Source: Phylloscopus collybita (lineage: Eukaryota > Chordata > Aves > Passeriformes > Phylloscopidae). From it: a DNA stretch of 64,000 nt. Numbering within the stretch: the first letter of the stretch is position 1; the number at the start of each line of letters is the position of its first letter. The notes below the pieces were generated by a model that did no database searches, was not told the DNA's origin, and saw only the letters and a list, made by a program, of their open reading frames with translations. Below are positions 27,267-39,079 of this stretch, one piece after another. The stretch is from NCBI GenBank assembly GCA_027886175.1, contig JAJNNQ010000009.1, positions 20,495,501 to 20,559,500 of the forward strand, in the 5' to 3' direction. The translations under genes and the position numbers were made by a program.

Positions 27267-27284
27267 AACACATGTACATGTGTT
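27267..27284. other. Perfect 18-bp palindrome
   Basis: AACACATGTACATGTGTT is identical to its own reverse complement. It contains two CACATG/CATGTG E-box-like hexamers around a central GTAC. No wider symmetry exists on either side. Confidence 0.8.
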
Positions 27285-27705
27285 GAACTACATGTTCATT
27301 ACCCTTATGGCTTTATAGTAGTTCAAACAGCCTAGATTTCCTTCTTTACATCTCTTACGGAGTCTGAAAATCAACAAAACCTTGTACTTTCAAAGAAAGC
27401 TGAAAGGATATAGTTTCCTGTTTTGAACATTACAGCCAATTTCCAAAGTGTTTAGAGATTATAAAATCCCAATTTTGAGCTCCACTTCCAACACAACATC
27501 CCAGTTCTACAGCATATAGCAGATAACTGGTTTTCACCAGCAGTAAGGTTTAAGTACATTCTAAACTTAAATATGCTAGGGTTTTTACCAAAAGAGGAAA
27601 AAATACTTGCCTATTCTTCTGTTCAATAAGACTCATAGACTGTTCTGTCTTCTGTAAGCACTAACATTTATTAATTTATATTCAGGTTAAATTAGTGCTT
27701 ACCAG

Positions 27706-27769
27706 TTTTTGTGGGTTTTTTGGTTGTTGTTTTTTTTGTTGTTGTTGTTTTTTTGGGGGTTTTTTTCCC
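27706..27769. repeat. T/G-rich low-complexity run
   Basis: An interrupted (TTG)n and poly(T) stretch: TTGTTGTT, TTGTTGTTGTT and runs of six to eight T joined by G-runs. It behaves as simple sequence rather than a transposon end. Confidence 0.75.
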
Positions 27770-27984
27770 TACTCATGAGTAAATGTAGCAGTAGAACCAA
27801 CACATGCCTTTAGTTGCAAACAAGTTTGCTCATGCACATGCAGGGCCCATTGCAAAAGTTAAGATGCTGTCTATCTTAGGTCCGTCTCGTGCTATGTGGA
27901 TTTTCAGGCTTTTTTTCTGTATGCTGCCTCATGCAGGTTTATTTATTCATTTTTAAAATGAAACTAGATAGCAGTCACCTAATG

Positions 27985-28284
27985 GGAACATACAGAGAAG
28001 AAGGACCCAAACTCCTCTGCAAAGTGCACAGAGGCAAGAATGTTACAAAAAGGGACATTCTGTTTAGGTACAGGAATTTCACCATGGCAGCGGTCAAGCA
28101 TTGGGATAGGTTGCCCAGGGAGATTGTAAAAATTCTCTTCCTGGAAGCAATCAAAATTCACTTGGACAAACCCCAGTTTGTCCAGGTAAATTTTGAGCAT
28201 CTTCAGCCTCCTGTTGTTTAAACAGGGTTCAAAGCAACCTCCACAGCTCCTTCTCAAACTAAATTATTCTATGATTCTGCAACT
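27985..28284 (+). mobile_element. CR1 LINE 3' fragment with an internal inverted duplication
   Basis: Plus-strand CR1 tail: CACCATGGCAGCGGTCAAGC (about 28081), ATTGGGATAGGTTGCCCAGG (about 28101), and an end of TTATTCTATGATTCTGCAAC, with two overlapping terminal octamers. Between 28153 and 28194, where CR1 normally continues with a single unpaired segment, the copy folds back on itself in a 19-bp stem with a 4-base loop. As a result the forward and reverse frames encode nearly the same peptide (LDKPQFVQVNF forward, LDKLGFVQVNF reverse). Confidence 0.88.
28153..28194. other. 19-bp hairpin inside CR1 (probable template-switch product)
   Basis: Arm 28153-28171 (AAAATTCACTTGGACAAAC) and arm 28176-28194 are reverse complements at 17 of 19 positions, with one of the two differences a G-T wobble; the loop is CCCA. 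Such a structure is not part of the CR1 consensus as I know it, so it probably arose after insertion. Confidence 0.8.
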
Positions 28285-29650
28285 GACAGGCAAGTTGAAA
28301 GACCATTTTGGTCCATTAAGAAATTAAACACCTGCAATCTAAGTAAAGAACAGGTCACAACATCTCAGATTCTAATTTTTGAGTTAGACTTTCCTGAAAA
28401 TGTACAACACCTTCCTCATAATCCTTCAAAGAACAGCACACGTGAGACATTATCACACTCTGAAATCAGACCATAGGGCTTGCTTTCTTTGGAAGTTAGC
28501 TTTCATTTAGTCTTTCATTATATTCTTGTTGATGTTGAAATAAGTAACCTATGGCTTTTAAATGGCAAGTTAAAAAGACCTTGCAGGTGGTGATTATTTA
28601 TACTCATGCTTGGTTTCCACAAGACAGTTGCTGACAATTCCTCAGTACTTTGCAGCAATAATCCTCTCTAAAAATATAAGATCCAAACTACATAACACCT
28701 ACACAGTCATTTCCGGATACCTAATGGTGAAACTGTTATGCAAACGCTGAGGTGGTTTATACAACAAATAATTTTGGCTTCAAAAAATTAGTTACATCAA
28801 AATTTTCTTGTTGGACAAGGCTACATAAGTATGATCCCTAGAAGAAGCAGTATTACAAACAGGCTCTCAAGCACGCAGCTGGGAGCAGTGGATAAGCACC
28901 TTTGCTCCAGCAATTCAACAGCTGGTACTCTATGCATCCCATCCAGCCACTACACTTCAGACAACAGCCCAGGGAAATACAGATGCTGAAAATGTCATTG
29001 GCTCAGTCTCAGTCCTTGTACAGCACTTTCCCTACAAGCGTATAATGCTTCAGTTTTTTTGAGTTGAACAAGGAGCAAAAGCTTCCCAGCACAAAACTTT
29101 CTACAGTGTAACAAAAACTGAGCCACAACTGGCAAGACAGAAGTTAAGGCACTGCCAGTAGATTCAAAGATGTCTAATGATTTTAATGAGATGCTGTTGT
29201 TGTAGTTCAGAATACTAATTCTCACACTGAAGAGAATAGCCCATGTATGCCCAGAAAAGCAGCATGAGCCAATCATAACAAACCAAAATAGTAAAGTTAA
29301 ATTTGGAATTTCACAGTGATTCATTGACCTGCCTTTTTCAAAAGAGCCTTTGAACAGATGTCATTGCTAAGTCATGGTAAAAGAAGCAAATATTTTAAGA
29401 ATGCTCACTTTGCTCCCTTATACAATTGAATCAAGCCATCTGTGCTATAGTGGTCCTTAAAGAATATTCTAACCACTTAGAAGGTACTAAAAATCATCCC
29501 TGTTCACTTCTCTGAGCAGACCCTTCTATAAGATACATCTCTAAGGTGTTCTCCAGAGAGTTAGACAACAGTGGGAAAAAAAACACCAAAAAAAGCCACG
29601 CTTGCTTAAGATAGGAGTTTTGATTCTTGTTTTGTTTTCCCTTTCCTGTT
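28285..29650. other. Non-coding sequence between CR1 fragments
   Basis: No gene or further repeat recognised. The longest frame (109 codons, minus, 28995-29324) has no family signature and no splice context that stands out. Confidence 0.6.
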
Positions 29651-30085
29651 CACAGAATGGGTCAGGTTGGAAGGAATCACAGTGGGTCATCTGATCCAAT
29701 CCCCCTGGCTCAAACAGGCTTATCCAAGAGTACATGGCACAGGATTGTGTCCAGATGGTTCTCTTGAATACCTCCAGTGAAGGAGACTCCACATCCTCTC
29801 TGGGCAATCTGTTCCAGTGCTTGGTCACTCCCACAGTAGAGAAGTTCCTTCTTATATTCAGATGGAACTTCCTTTGCATCAGTTTCTGCCCATTGTCTCT
29901 TCTCCTATTGTTTGGCAACACAAGACCCTGGTTCCATCCTCCTGGCAACCTCCCTTCAGATCCTGACCGACACTGATGAGTTCCCCTCTCACTCATTTCT
30001 TTTGTGGCTGAACAGGCCCAGCTCCCTCAGCCTGCCCTCTTAAGAGAGATGCTTCAGTCCCTTCATCATCTTTTTCCTCTCCTCT
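29651..30085 (-). mobile_element. CR1 LINE 3' fragment, minus strand
   Basis: Read on the plus strand the copy starts CACAGAATGGGTCAGGTTGG, the reverse complement of a CR1 terminal octamer and 3' end. It continues through GGAGACTCCACATCCTCTCT, GGGCAATCTGTTCCAGTGCT, GCATCAGTTTCTGCCCATTG, and AGGCCCAGCTCCCTCAGCCT to CTTCATCATCTTTTTCCTCT. This is a 5'-truncated tail, degraded, and not coding. The 151-codon minus-strand frame over it reads CR1 3' sequence plus flank and is not a gene. Confidence 0.92.
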
Positions 30086-33000
30086 TGGAAAACACAAAAT
30101 TTAAACTAGAAGAATTATGTGAATATTTGGAATCACAATGTTTTCTAAAGACTAGAAATATCCTCCTGACATTAAATAGAGAATTGCATCTTGAAAAGAA
30201 CCATAATTCTTAAGAATTTCTACTTTCAGAGCACAAATTTTACTCCTCCTCTAGATACATAGATTTGATGACTTGATTATAATGCCCAAAAATAGTCTCT
30301 GTTTAATGGCAGTGATGGAAAGGCACAATCTTATCTTTAACTGTTTCCAGATCTGCATGACTGTCTTAATTAGCATTGGAGCATTCAAACTTGGCAGCCT
30401 CCGGTTTTTCTGTGCCTTTCTCAGCAACAAATTTATTGCTTTTTCCACAAGACTGTGTTTGTGTATTTTGCTAGAACAGGGACACAATTATGGGGTCATG
30501 AGGGGTTGCACAGCATAAAGCAGTTTAATCTGTATTTTTGTAATCTCTGAAAGCAAAAAGAAGAGAACATTTTATCATGAACTCCACCCATGCTAAGACT
30601 GAAAACTCAATTGGCACAGTAAAACACAAAATTATGATTGCTGTTAGCAACAGGTAACTCCAAGAAGTCACCTGGATTTCTTCCAGTTACTCTAATACAC
30701 AAGAATACTTAACAGATTTTGTTATTGTGTGGGGATTTTTTTTCTTTTAAACAAAATATTTCCGTATTTCCCATTGTTGGAAGATGAATCCTAAAAGTTA
30801 ACACAACTACAAAAGGTTACAGAAACATTTTCTCAACATTCTGTGAGGAATATTTTGGAAGCCAAATGAATTTAAGAGATTATGAGAAAAACAAATACTA
30901 TTACTGAATTACTCCACACAATTTTACTTCCAAGTACCTTCTAATTTTTTTTCTCTAAACTGCTACTGCCAGTTATTCACATTGCCATAGGAATGGAGTG
31001 TGAGAGTAGCTAGTCTCCTCACTTCCTTCAGCTGTGCAATACTGCTAAGGCAGCCAGTTGGCTCTAAGATAAAGGCAGATTGAAGGTCAGTGCCTTCAAT
31101 ACTTCAGACAATACCAATAGCAGTGTGAGGTAGCAACAGTGACACCAAGGTAAGAGTTTAAAGCAAAGGCAACATTTTAACCCGTCCACTTTACATCTCT
31201 GGTTTTGGATTCTTTTTCTGAGCATGGTGTTCCTGCTCTCCTGCAGAGCTGTATGAGCAGAGACACACCCCATCAGCAGACCACACTTAAGTTTCCCTCT
31301 GGGAGGTCTGGCAACTGCAGGCCCTTAGAGACACGCTTTTTACTCCACACAAAGTCTTGTGATTCTGCATTTCCAGAAGAGGATTATTTTGGCCACATGT
31401 GACAGTTATCAGAGTAATGGAGGTGATCAGCAAAAATTACACAAACTTACATTTCTTCTCTTTTTGAAAAAAAAAAAATCACTTATTGCAAATCAGCTCA
31501 AAGCTGATGAATGAACAAAGAAATGAATCCATTTTCTATTACTTGCCAACTTCCGGAACAGTATCAGAAAATCTTTAGATGAATTAAATGTTCAAACATA
31601 AAATTAACTTACTGAGTCAGGAATCCATTTCAGGAAACTTCAGTAATTCAGTAACTAATTTCTCATTTTGAAGTGAATATGCTTTTTCTTATTAAATAAT
31701 TATTATGTAAGTATAATCCTGATGATACAGAACCTAATCTTAGGGGGGTTATTTTGAGCATCTCCAAATTTGATTACATAGTAATTGTTAGTCCATAAAA
31801 AGGAAATATTACTTTCAGGCTCAAGTTTTGTTCCCCCAATTCCTTCCTTCCACAAGATAGAGTTCTAAACCAACCTGTATTTACTAAGTCTTTGTCTAGT
31901 TTCAATTTTTTTTTTTTTTAATTACCATCTATGCAAGCAAGTCTACAATCACATCCTAAGGGGGAGAAAAGCACATCTCTCCACTGAGGAAAATGTTGCA
32001 AACACACACAGATTTTTTTTTTTACAGATATTTAAGTGAAAGACTGTGGCAAGAATCAAATGCCCTAAATCAAAGTAACAGCTTCATTAGGTCACTATTT
32101 TCTATCACGCAAGGGTATGAAGCAATGAATTAATTCCACCCCCATTGCTGAGGATTGTGCTTCAAGACATACCTAACAGAGAGATCTTTTGACTTTTGAC
32201 TTAAAACCAAATGAAAATTATTTGGATGCAGCTATCTTTGTAGAACTCTGCAGTGAAGTGCTCAGGGTACAGTGGCTTTACACTAAACACAGTACTGTGT
32301 ACCCACCCAAAGTGTGTGTTTGTATTTTGAGAAGCACTGCTAGCAAATATTAATCTGTCAAGACATGTCAACTTAGACTGTAAAGACAAGAGAAATCTCT
32401 ACAGCTACCCACAGTAAGTTGTATTCCTCCAGCTTCCTGTTGGACAAAACCTGCCACAGGCTCACATGGGTTCAACCACAGCTGCCAGGCTTCAGACAGG
32501 AACATTGAGGATGTTAAAAATATGTTTGAGTACCAAAGTCCAAGACTCTCAGAACAAAGACAAGTCTTGAATTAACACACCCAAAAGGTTTTACAAGCAA
32601 AACAAAGCTTAACTTTGCTTTTTAGTTATTGATAATATAAAATAAATGACATCTGTGCTTACATGGTGCATGAAAGATTTTACAGTGGAGTCTACTCCAT
32701 TACTAATAACAGAAATTGTTTTTAGAGATCAAATTTTCCTACACAACACTCCAGTTCAAAACTCTTTTCCTTGAACCTGATATTCATTTTGTGACTGCCA
32801 TTAAATAAAAGTCAAATTATGTTTGAAAATAACATTGAATTGTTTATAATTGTAAGACCATGTCATTGCTTGTGAATTTATGAGTTATGAAGAAGCATAA
32901 TGAGAAGAGTAGATGTCTCTTTCATCCTAATATTAGATTATCCAAAGTTCATTTTCAGTCTTAACACTGCATTAAGAAGTTTTATGCAAATATAGGACAC

Positions 33001-34949
33001 CTATGTTAATATGATCCAGCTCAAGTAAAGCCAGCAGAGCTCTGGTTATAGAAATGCATTTGCTTTTAAAAATTAAATCTTACTAAAAATTTTCAATGTA
33101 CGCATCAGAAAGGTCTATTTTAATTCTCATATTGCTACCAACACCATTCCCAGAACACTGCTAACAATAAAACATCATTTTGAAAGTAATAATTACTTCT
33201 TTTTATAATTCCCTTGGAATTTTTTTATCAAAAATAAGTTTAAGTATTTTGAATTGGTATATCTGGGGCTGGTGGAGAGAAACTACCTTCAGCAGCCCTA
33301 TTTGGACATAAAACTGATCCATTTACTATAGTCAGCACAAGTAAAGGTTTACTGATGTATGATTCCATCTCATACTACCTAGTGATTTATCATTTGTGTA
33401 AAATAAAGCCAGGAAAGATTTACTCATCAGTAGAAAGAATATCCCTGGCCCATATACTCACACTGCTTTTGTCAGAAATAACAGAATAGTAGTCTGCTCA
33501 AACAAACAAACAAAAAAGGGTAAAACAAAAAAGGTTAAAAAAAAAGGTTAAAAAAAAAAAGGTAAAAAACATTCAAAAAAACACCACACCACTCCAACAC
33601 CCAAGAAGGCCTTATTCACAGCAAGAAAAAAAAATTCTCTTATTTAAGAGTGACAGTAAAACAGCTTTTAAAGTCGCTAAAAAAAGTTGGTGATCTCCTG
33701 GGCTAAGCTGAACTTATACTTCAGCATTCTTTTGTTGGATCAGATTCTCATTGAAAGAACCAGGGAAATTTTTAGAAAAATATGTACCTACATGGTTGAT
33801 AAGGAAAAAGCATATATATTTTACATGTTATTTAGAAGAAAGAAGAGTTAAAGGCATATCTGCAGAACAAGAAACCAAAATTAGCACAGCACTCCCCTGA
33901 ATAATACCATTTGCTTCTCAACAGGACAATTTATCCCCAAGATTATGTGCTGTGATGCATCTCTAACACTTTGATCATCTAAGCACCCTCATTCAAAGCT
34001 CTACAGGGACAGTGCCTCATGTTATGTAGATGTAGCCTAAATGTCAGCATCTGGAAAAAAGAAACATGTTACAGGTATTTGTAGAAAGAATGGCAGCTTC
34101 ATCCACTGTGTTTCTTCTGATAAACCAACACAAGGATCGTGCACCAGATTTAGACTGGAAAATACTTCTTTTTAAGAAAGCTGCAAGGACTAAGGCATGG
34201 CTATAGTCTTTGTTCTCACCAAAAAAATCACAGTATTTACCATAGTTTTTTTATAATTTTGCATGATGTAGCAAACATGAAGTTGTAGGGTAACAACCAA
34301 TGATTTTTCCGAGTCATAAAATAGTAGAAACACAGTAAGGCCTTTGGAGATGAATTATTCAAAAGCAGAACAGTGGCCAGCCATACTCCAGGCATTTTAA
34401 GATACCATATATAGCATTCCATATGTGGTAAGAGAACAAGGAATATGTTAAAACGTACTTGGTATTCCAAAAGTATAATCAAATCTACAATAATTATGAT
34501 ACTGTCCACAAACAGCATGTTTATCATCATGACTGAAAGTCATACTATATTACACTTCCTTACAAGCTCCTTTGATCAAGCTTCTTTCTGTGAAATCTTC
34601 TCTAACAACCTTCTGCAAATTGACTCAAAACCATTAAATTGAGATCAATAATAAAAGATTAAGAAATTTAGCAATGTTTGCATGATATGAGCTTCATATG
34701 ACAGGGAAAGCTCATATTTTTCCTACTTTACCTTCAAAGAATAGCAAATTTAATATACACTTCCTAAAAACTATTAGCAAAATAGTATTTGCTAAATAGA
34801 AAATGTTTTCTATCTGGGACAAGAGGCTATTTCTTAACTCTACATTCACACTTGGTGCTAGCTTCTGAAACAAGTATTTAGAATCATCTCTCAATTCCAG
34901 TATACAACTTTACAAGTCTGGCCAAGAAGAAAAATAAACCAAAAACCTT
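30086..34949. other. Non-coding AT-rich sequence
   Basis: About 4.9 kb with no recognised gene. It contains poly(T) runs (31908-31919, 32012-32021), an A-rich imperfect tandem stretch (33499-33587), and an interval at 31032-31150 flanked by splice-like signals but closed in all frames. The rest appears unique. Confidence 0.6.
33499..33587 (+). repeat. A-rich imperfect tandem run with GGTTA/GGTAA punctuation
   Basis: CAAACAAACAAACAAAA is followed by A-runs of 6-11 bases interrupted by GGGTAA, GGTTA, GGTTA and GGTAA. It can be described as a degenerate (A)nGGTTA array of about four units. Confidence 0.8.
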
Positions 34950-35120
34950 TTTGATTGCCTAAAGAAGTTGAGGATTTCCCATCCTTAGAAGTGTTCAAGG
35001 CCAAGCCAGATAAGACCCTGGGCAATCTTGACTGGTGGAAGGTATCCTTGCCCATGGCAAGGGTGTTAGAACTTGATGATATTTCATCCCTTCCAACCCC
35101 AATCATTCCATGATTCTATT
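34950..35120 (+). mobile_element. CR1 LINE 3' terminal fragment
   Basis: A CR1 tail of about 170 bp: CATCCTTAGAAGTGTTCAAG, GGTGGAAGGTATCCTTGCCC, ATGGCAAGGGTGTTAGAACT, CCCTTCCAACCCCAATCATT, then the octamer-bearing CCATGATTCTATTGAC. It belongs to the subfamily type with a GCCCATGGCA block. The 71-codon minus frame here is a shadow. Confidence 0.9.
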
Positions 35121-35227
35121 GACTTATTTTGTGAGCAAACAGCTCACTGGATGCCACTCCTGTAAATCACTTGGACTGAAGCTTCTGAAGGTTCAGTCTG
35201 AACATTAAACACAACCTCTGGACATTA

Positions 35228-35390
35228 ATGTAGCACTGGAAGAGGTTAATTAAGATCGTCATGGAATTTCCAGTCCTTAAGGCTCTCAAGACTTGGCTAG
35301 ACCACTCAATTGAGCTGATCTAACACTGACCACAATCCTCTCCTGAGCATGAGCTCAGACTAGATGACCTACCCAGGTCCTTTCTAACAA
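35228..35390 (+). mobile_element. CR1 LINE 3' terminal fragment, older
   Basis: A second CR1-like tail starts about 105 bp after the previous one, same strand. Recognisable pieces are ACTGGAAGAGGTTAATTAAG, GGAATTTCCAGTCCTTAAGG, GAGCATGAGCTCAGACTAGA and ACCCAGGTCCTTTCTAAC, matching the order expected for a CR1 3' end. It lacks a clear terminal octamer and is more diverged than its neighbour. Confidence 0.75.
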
Positions 35391-36253
35391 GTCTTCCACA
35401 ACCCCACAAAGACGCAATAAAGAATGTGATGCAGAAACTTTAAGATGTACCTTGTCCATGAAAAATTCCAATAATATACAATCTTGTTTTTAATTTCTGA
35501 TGGGGTACGCATTTTCAGTACAAGATTCCACTTCCCCACATTAGTTTCCAAGCTTCTTAAGAGCATAAAAGCCATTATATTTTACTATTCCCATCAACTG
35601 TTTTCTCCTAGCAATAATCATCAAGCTCCAAGACACTGCTCCCTACTTTATTTATAGTGTGAGTCTCAGTAGCCTCAAGTGCACTGGACTCTTAAGGAAA
35701 AGCACATAGATCTCTTAAGGGGAAATTAGTCAAGTGTGCAATGTTGCCTGGAAAAGCCTGTCTGGCACTTTTGTATGGGCAGCTAACTTTCAAATGCCAC
35801 TTTGACAAAATAATTGAAAGAGGCTTCCCAAGAAACTATCTTCAAAAATTATTTATGCTCTTCAAAACAAAGGTCATGAATCCCTTCAAACCTCAGCTTT
35901 GATCCTAGTCTCCACAATCAGCATATCCTGTAGAAAATATTTTAAATCCAAAAACTGGTAACTAAATGTACATGCACTCAGCTCCGCAATGTGAAGAAAT
36001 CTTGAATCACAATAATTGCAAAAAAATACCAGCACATCTCAAATAATGTAATGTTTTAATCTCTAAGCTAACCTTGACTTGGCCTACATTTAAGATTTAC
36101 TTCTACCAGAAACAGGATTCATTCAATCTTCTTGTTGATATCATCATTCATAAAGGCAATCAAATACAAAACAGAAGTCAACAATTCTGTGTTAATTACA
36201 TAAATCTACTCATCCTTTTGCTGTTACAGAGTAGCTCCAACAGAGCCACTCAC

Positions 36254-36303
36254 CTACAGAGAAAAACCTTACATCCATGAGGAACATGGAGAATGTCAGT
36301 TCT
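36254..36303 (-). other. Candidate 50-nt exon (minus strand)
   Basis: On the minus strand a long pyrimidine tract ending TTTCTCCTAG precedes this segment and TAG|GTGAGT, a near-consensus donor, follows it. Two of three frames are open; one reads ELTFSMFLMDVRFFSV. A similar segment at 37892-37931 lies upstream on the same strand in a compatible phase. No protein family is recognised, and segments of this kind arise by chance in 64 kb, so this is only a candidate. Confidence 0.2.
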
Positions 36304-36337
36304 CTAGGAGAAATAGGAAAACAATACAGTTGTTCTA

Positions 36338-36401
36338 CAAGTGTTCTTAAGGTTACATTACCCTTGCTGCCACTGGGGTAATACAGCCTTAAGAACACTT
36401 G
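36338..36401. other. 64-base hairpin resembling a small-RNA precursor
   Basis: CAAGTGTTCTTAAGG (36338-36352) pairs perfectly with 36387-36401. The stem continues through one G-T wobble, one A-T pair, a 2x2 internal mismatch and a further seven pairs (ATTACCC with GGGTAAT), closing on a 12-base loop. Geometry is like a short pre-miRNA but nothing shows it is transcribed. I do not recognise the arm as a known avian microRNA, and no TSD or terminal motif marks it as a MITE. Confidence 0.7.
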
Positions 36402-37891
36402 GGAATGAGTAACACTTGTGTACCTACTTCCTTTTATAAGTGAGCCTGCTGATGTGAAGCCAAAATTGCACAGGTCTGTAATAAACTCAGAGAGACCAGA
36501 GTGGCATGCTTAGTTGAGCTTTTTCCTTTAGGCCTTCTAGTTTTCATCCATTTAAGATACCTAAGGCATCTTAAAACTAAATAAAACTATAACCTTCTAG
36601 TTCCAGCCTGAAATCCTGGAAAGATGAATTAGCATGTCAGTATTCAAATGATGCAGATTTACACAAGGCTGGAATCAGTTCCCGCATTCAAAATTAATTA
36701 CACTTCAACTGTTACATTTTCTCTCTTTGACCAAGGCTCTTTTTTGCTAAGAAATGCAAGACTATCAGAAAAACCATCTCTGGAGCATTTAGAATTGTAC
36801 AGATCCAATAAAAACAACCCTGTCTACAAATAAAAATCCACTAACATCATGAAAAGCAATAGCTACAGACTTAGACTTAAGGAAACAGCTACTCAGCAAG
36901 TATATATAAGTTCTTTTCATCATTGCACATTGAAAGGATTTTGAAGCTTAGCCTATCAGTCCAGATACGCACATTGAAGACCTATTTATGCTTACATTTG
37001 AACTGGCCTTGCACAGCTTTTGGTGAACACGAAGGATTTCCCTCAACTTCAGGCAATTTGTTGTTTAGCAATCTAAATGGGGTAGAAAAATACAGTGCCA
37101 TTACTCACCGTCTGATTTTAAATTATTGAGGAAGTAACAAATGTCATCAGGAACCCCAGAGTGCTTTCATGAAACCAAATGTCACCTCTTCCCAAGCAGT
37201 TAACACTCTCTCTCCCTCATTAGAAAACCTGCTTTGCAGAGATGTCTCCTTGCTTCGCAATACAATCGCTGCTAGCACCTCACCCTGTATTTGCTTTCAA
37301 AAAATTGTTTTCACTAAGCCTACCCTTTGATAGCAGTCACAAATTAAGGCAGGAATTAAAAAAAAGAAAAGGGTCCCTTATCCAATCTATATTTATTGGG
37401 GTCTTTTTCCGCAATGGACATTAAGGCTAAAACTCTAAAGAGAGCAAGGAATATGTTCTCTTCAAAAAGAGATATCCTCGCTCTACAAATCAAACAGGCT
37501 ACTGGTTTAACTGAACTTGAAATTGTGGATTTTGTGGATTTAGTTATTTCTCAGTTACATCTGTTTTTTAGTATAAACTGCTCCACATTTCTTCCAAGAC
37601 AACTTTCAAATTCAAAAATAATAAGAATTAGAGCATCCATAGCAGGTGTTTCAGAACTACATGGTATCTCATGAAGGGAAAACGCTAAACTTCATCCAAC
37701 AGTGATAAATAAACCATCTTCTCTGATAAAACTTTGTGACCTAGTTCCCTCCCTGACTGCAAAAGGATTTGTGGGAGAACATGTACCTTCCTTTGTCATT
37801 ATCAAGACAGTAATAAATTGTCAGTTAAGTTCCTAAATTAACTGATTTTATTAGGTTTGTATATTTGTATTAACCCCTTTGAAGTACTCAC

Positions 37892-37931
37892 CTATGCAGA
37901 AAAATGTAGTCCTCAAAGCCTGACTGACTTC
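37892..37931 (-). other. Candidate 40-nt exon (minus strand)
   Basis: Read on the minus strand, a T-rich tract ending TGTTTTTCAAG precedes the segment and ATAG|GTGAGT follows. Two frames are open; one reads SQSGFEDYIFLH with a 2-base overhang that matches the phase of the segment at 36254-36303. Unrecognised and without independent support. Confidence 0.2.
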
Positions 37932-38139
37932 CTTGAAAAACAGTATTGAATAGGAACATTAATCTTTAAAAGCAATAATTAGAAAAAGGCCCAAGGAGAG
38001 ATCAGAAATAAGCACAAAATAGAGATTTTTTGGTTGTAAAAATACACACATACATACATTAAATATACATGTTCACATCAGTGAACTGCATATATATTAG
38101 ACAGATACAAAGTCTGTGATATAAAAATGCCAAATCTTT

Positions 38140-38222
38140 GGCATAATAAATAGTATATTATAATATATACATCATATATATAATAGTACATAATATAGTA
38201 CATAATAAATAGCATATTATGG
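38140..38222. repeat. TA-rich stretch with a 20-bp duplication
   Basis: CATAATAAATAGTATATTAT at 38142-38161 recurs at 38201-38220 with one difference. Between them lie ATATAT runs and a local repeat of ATAGTACATAAT. Strand-slippage in AT-rich DNA explains it adequately. Confidence 0.75.
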
Positions 38223-39079
38223 TTACAATACATAATGAAATTGTGTTACAATGTGATACCTATCCAGACAAAACCAACTAAAAGAGCAACAAGATGTTTT
38301 TGATGGGGTTTTATTTGAGATTCAACACTCAGTCTAATTTTTTAATCCTGTCACACTTTCCAAGGCTCAGATATCAATTAGATTTTCAGATAAACATGCC
38401 TCTGATTAGTGAAAACCGGTCTTTCATATATGCCTCAGATGTCTTCTGATATCACAATTATCTCTGTCACCTCACAGCAAGTCTATTGCAATGACAGGTT
38501 ACAAATATTTCAAAACACTCCACTGATGCCTTCATTCACATTTCAATTAAGCTGATGGTATATCTTTAGCTTTAGATGGTACATATAATGCTTTTACCTT
38601 TAGGATAGGACAGTTCTAAGGGCTTTAAACCATTTTCATGATTTTATCTGGAACTCCCAATTACCTGGATTTTTTTCCCCACTTGGTTTCAACATTTTTA
38701 TCCTATTTAAACATAACCAGTCAAGAAATGACACTATCAAAGCATAAAGATCCCTTCAAAATTCATTCAGTACAGATGAAATAAAGCTTATGAACATACA
38801 AAACAAAAAATTAGTTCTGGAGCAACACAAGAGAGCTACAGATCCAAAGAATAAACCTTGGGTGCAGCCTCCTCCAGTTCAGCATGGCCAAAAGGATTTT
38901 CTGTCTTTACTCTCAATTCTATATTGAATTGAGAGTTCCCTCCCTCTAGAGGAGCTCTGATTTTACTGACACCACAGGAAAGGGAAGACAGGCAGGAACT
39001 GCAATTACCATCCCCTATGCACACCTCACCTGAGTACCTGCACACCCAAGTAGGAGAGGCAGCTACCCAGCAGCTGCTG

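Larger units (their letters stand above)
24478..27984. other. Non-coding sequence
   Basis: No gene or transposable element recognised. Items of note are a candidate conserved non-coding segment (25821-25945), a perfect 18-bp palindrome (27267-27284) and a T/G-rich low-complexity run (27706-27769). Frames are short and unrelated to known families. Confidence 0.6.
35391..39079. other. Non-coding sequence with hairpin and weak exon-like segments
   Basis: No recognised gene or transposon. It contains the 64-base hairpin at 36338-36401, two minus-strand exon-like segments (36254-36303, 37892-37931), and a TA-rich stretch at 38140-38222. A TATATATAAG motif lies near 36901-36909 without further promoter evidence. 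Confidence 0.55.

Noticed and set aside
29541..29996. 151-codon minus-strand frame resembling CR1 peptide (KHWNRLPRE)
   Set aside because: It is CR1 3' sequence on the sense strand with flank; the reverse transcriptase proper is missing, so it is recorded only as a mobile-element fragment.
31032..31150. Segment with a good acceptor (CTTCCTTCAG) and donor (CAAG|GTAAGAG)
   Set aside because: All three frames are closed, so it cannot be an internal coding exon. It could be a non-coding exon but nothing else supports that.
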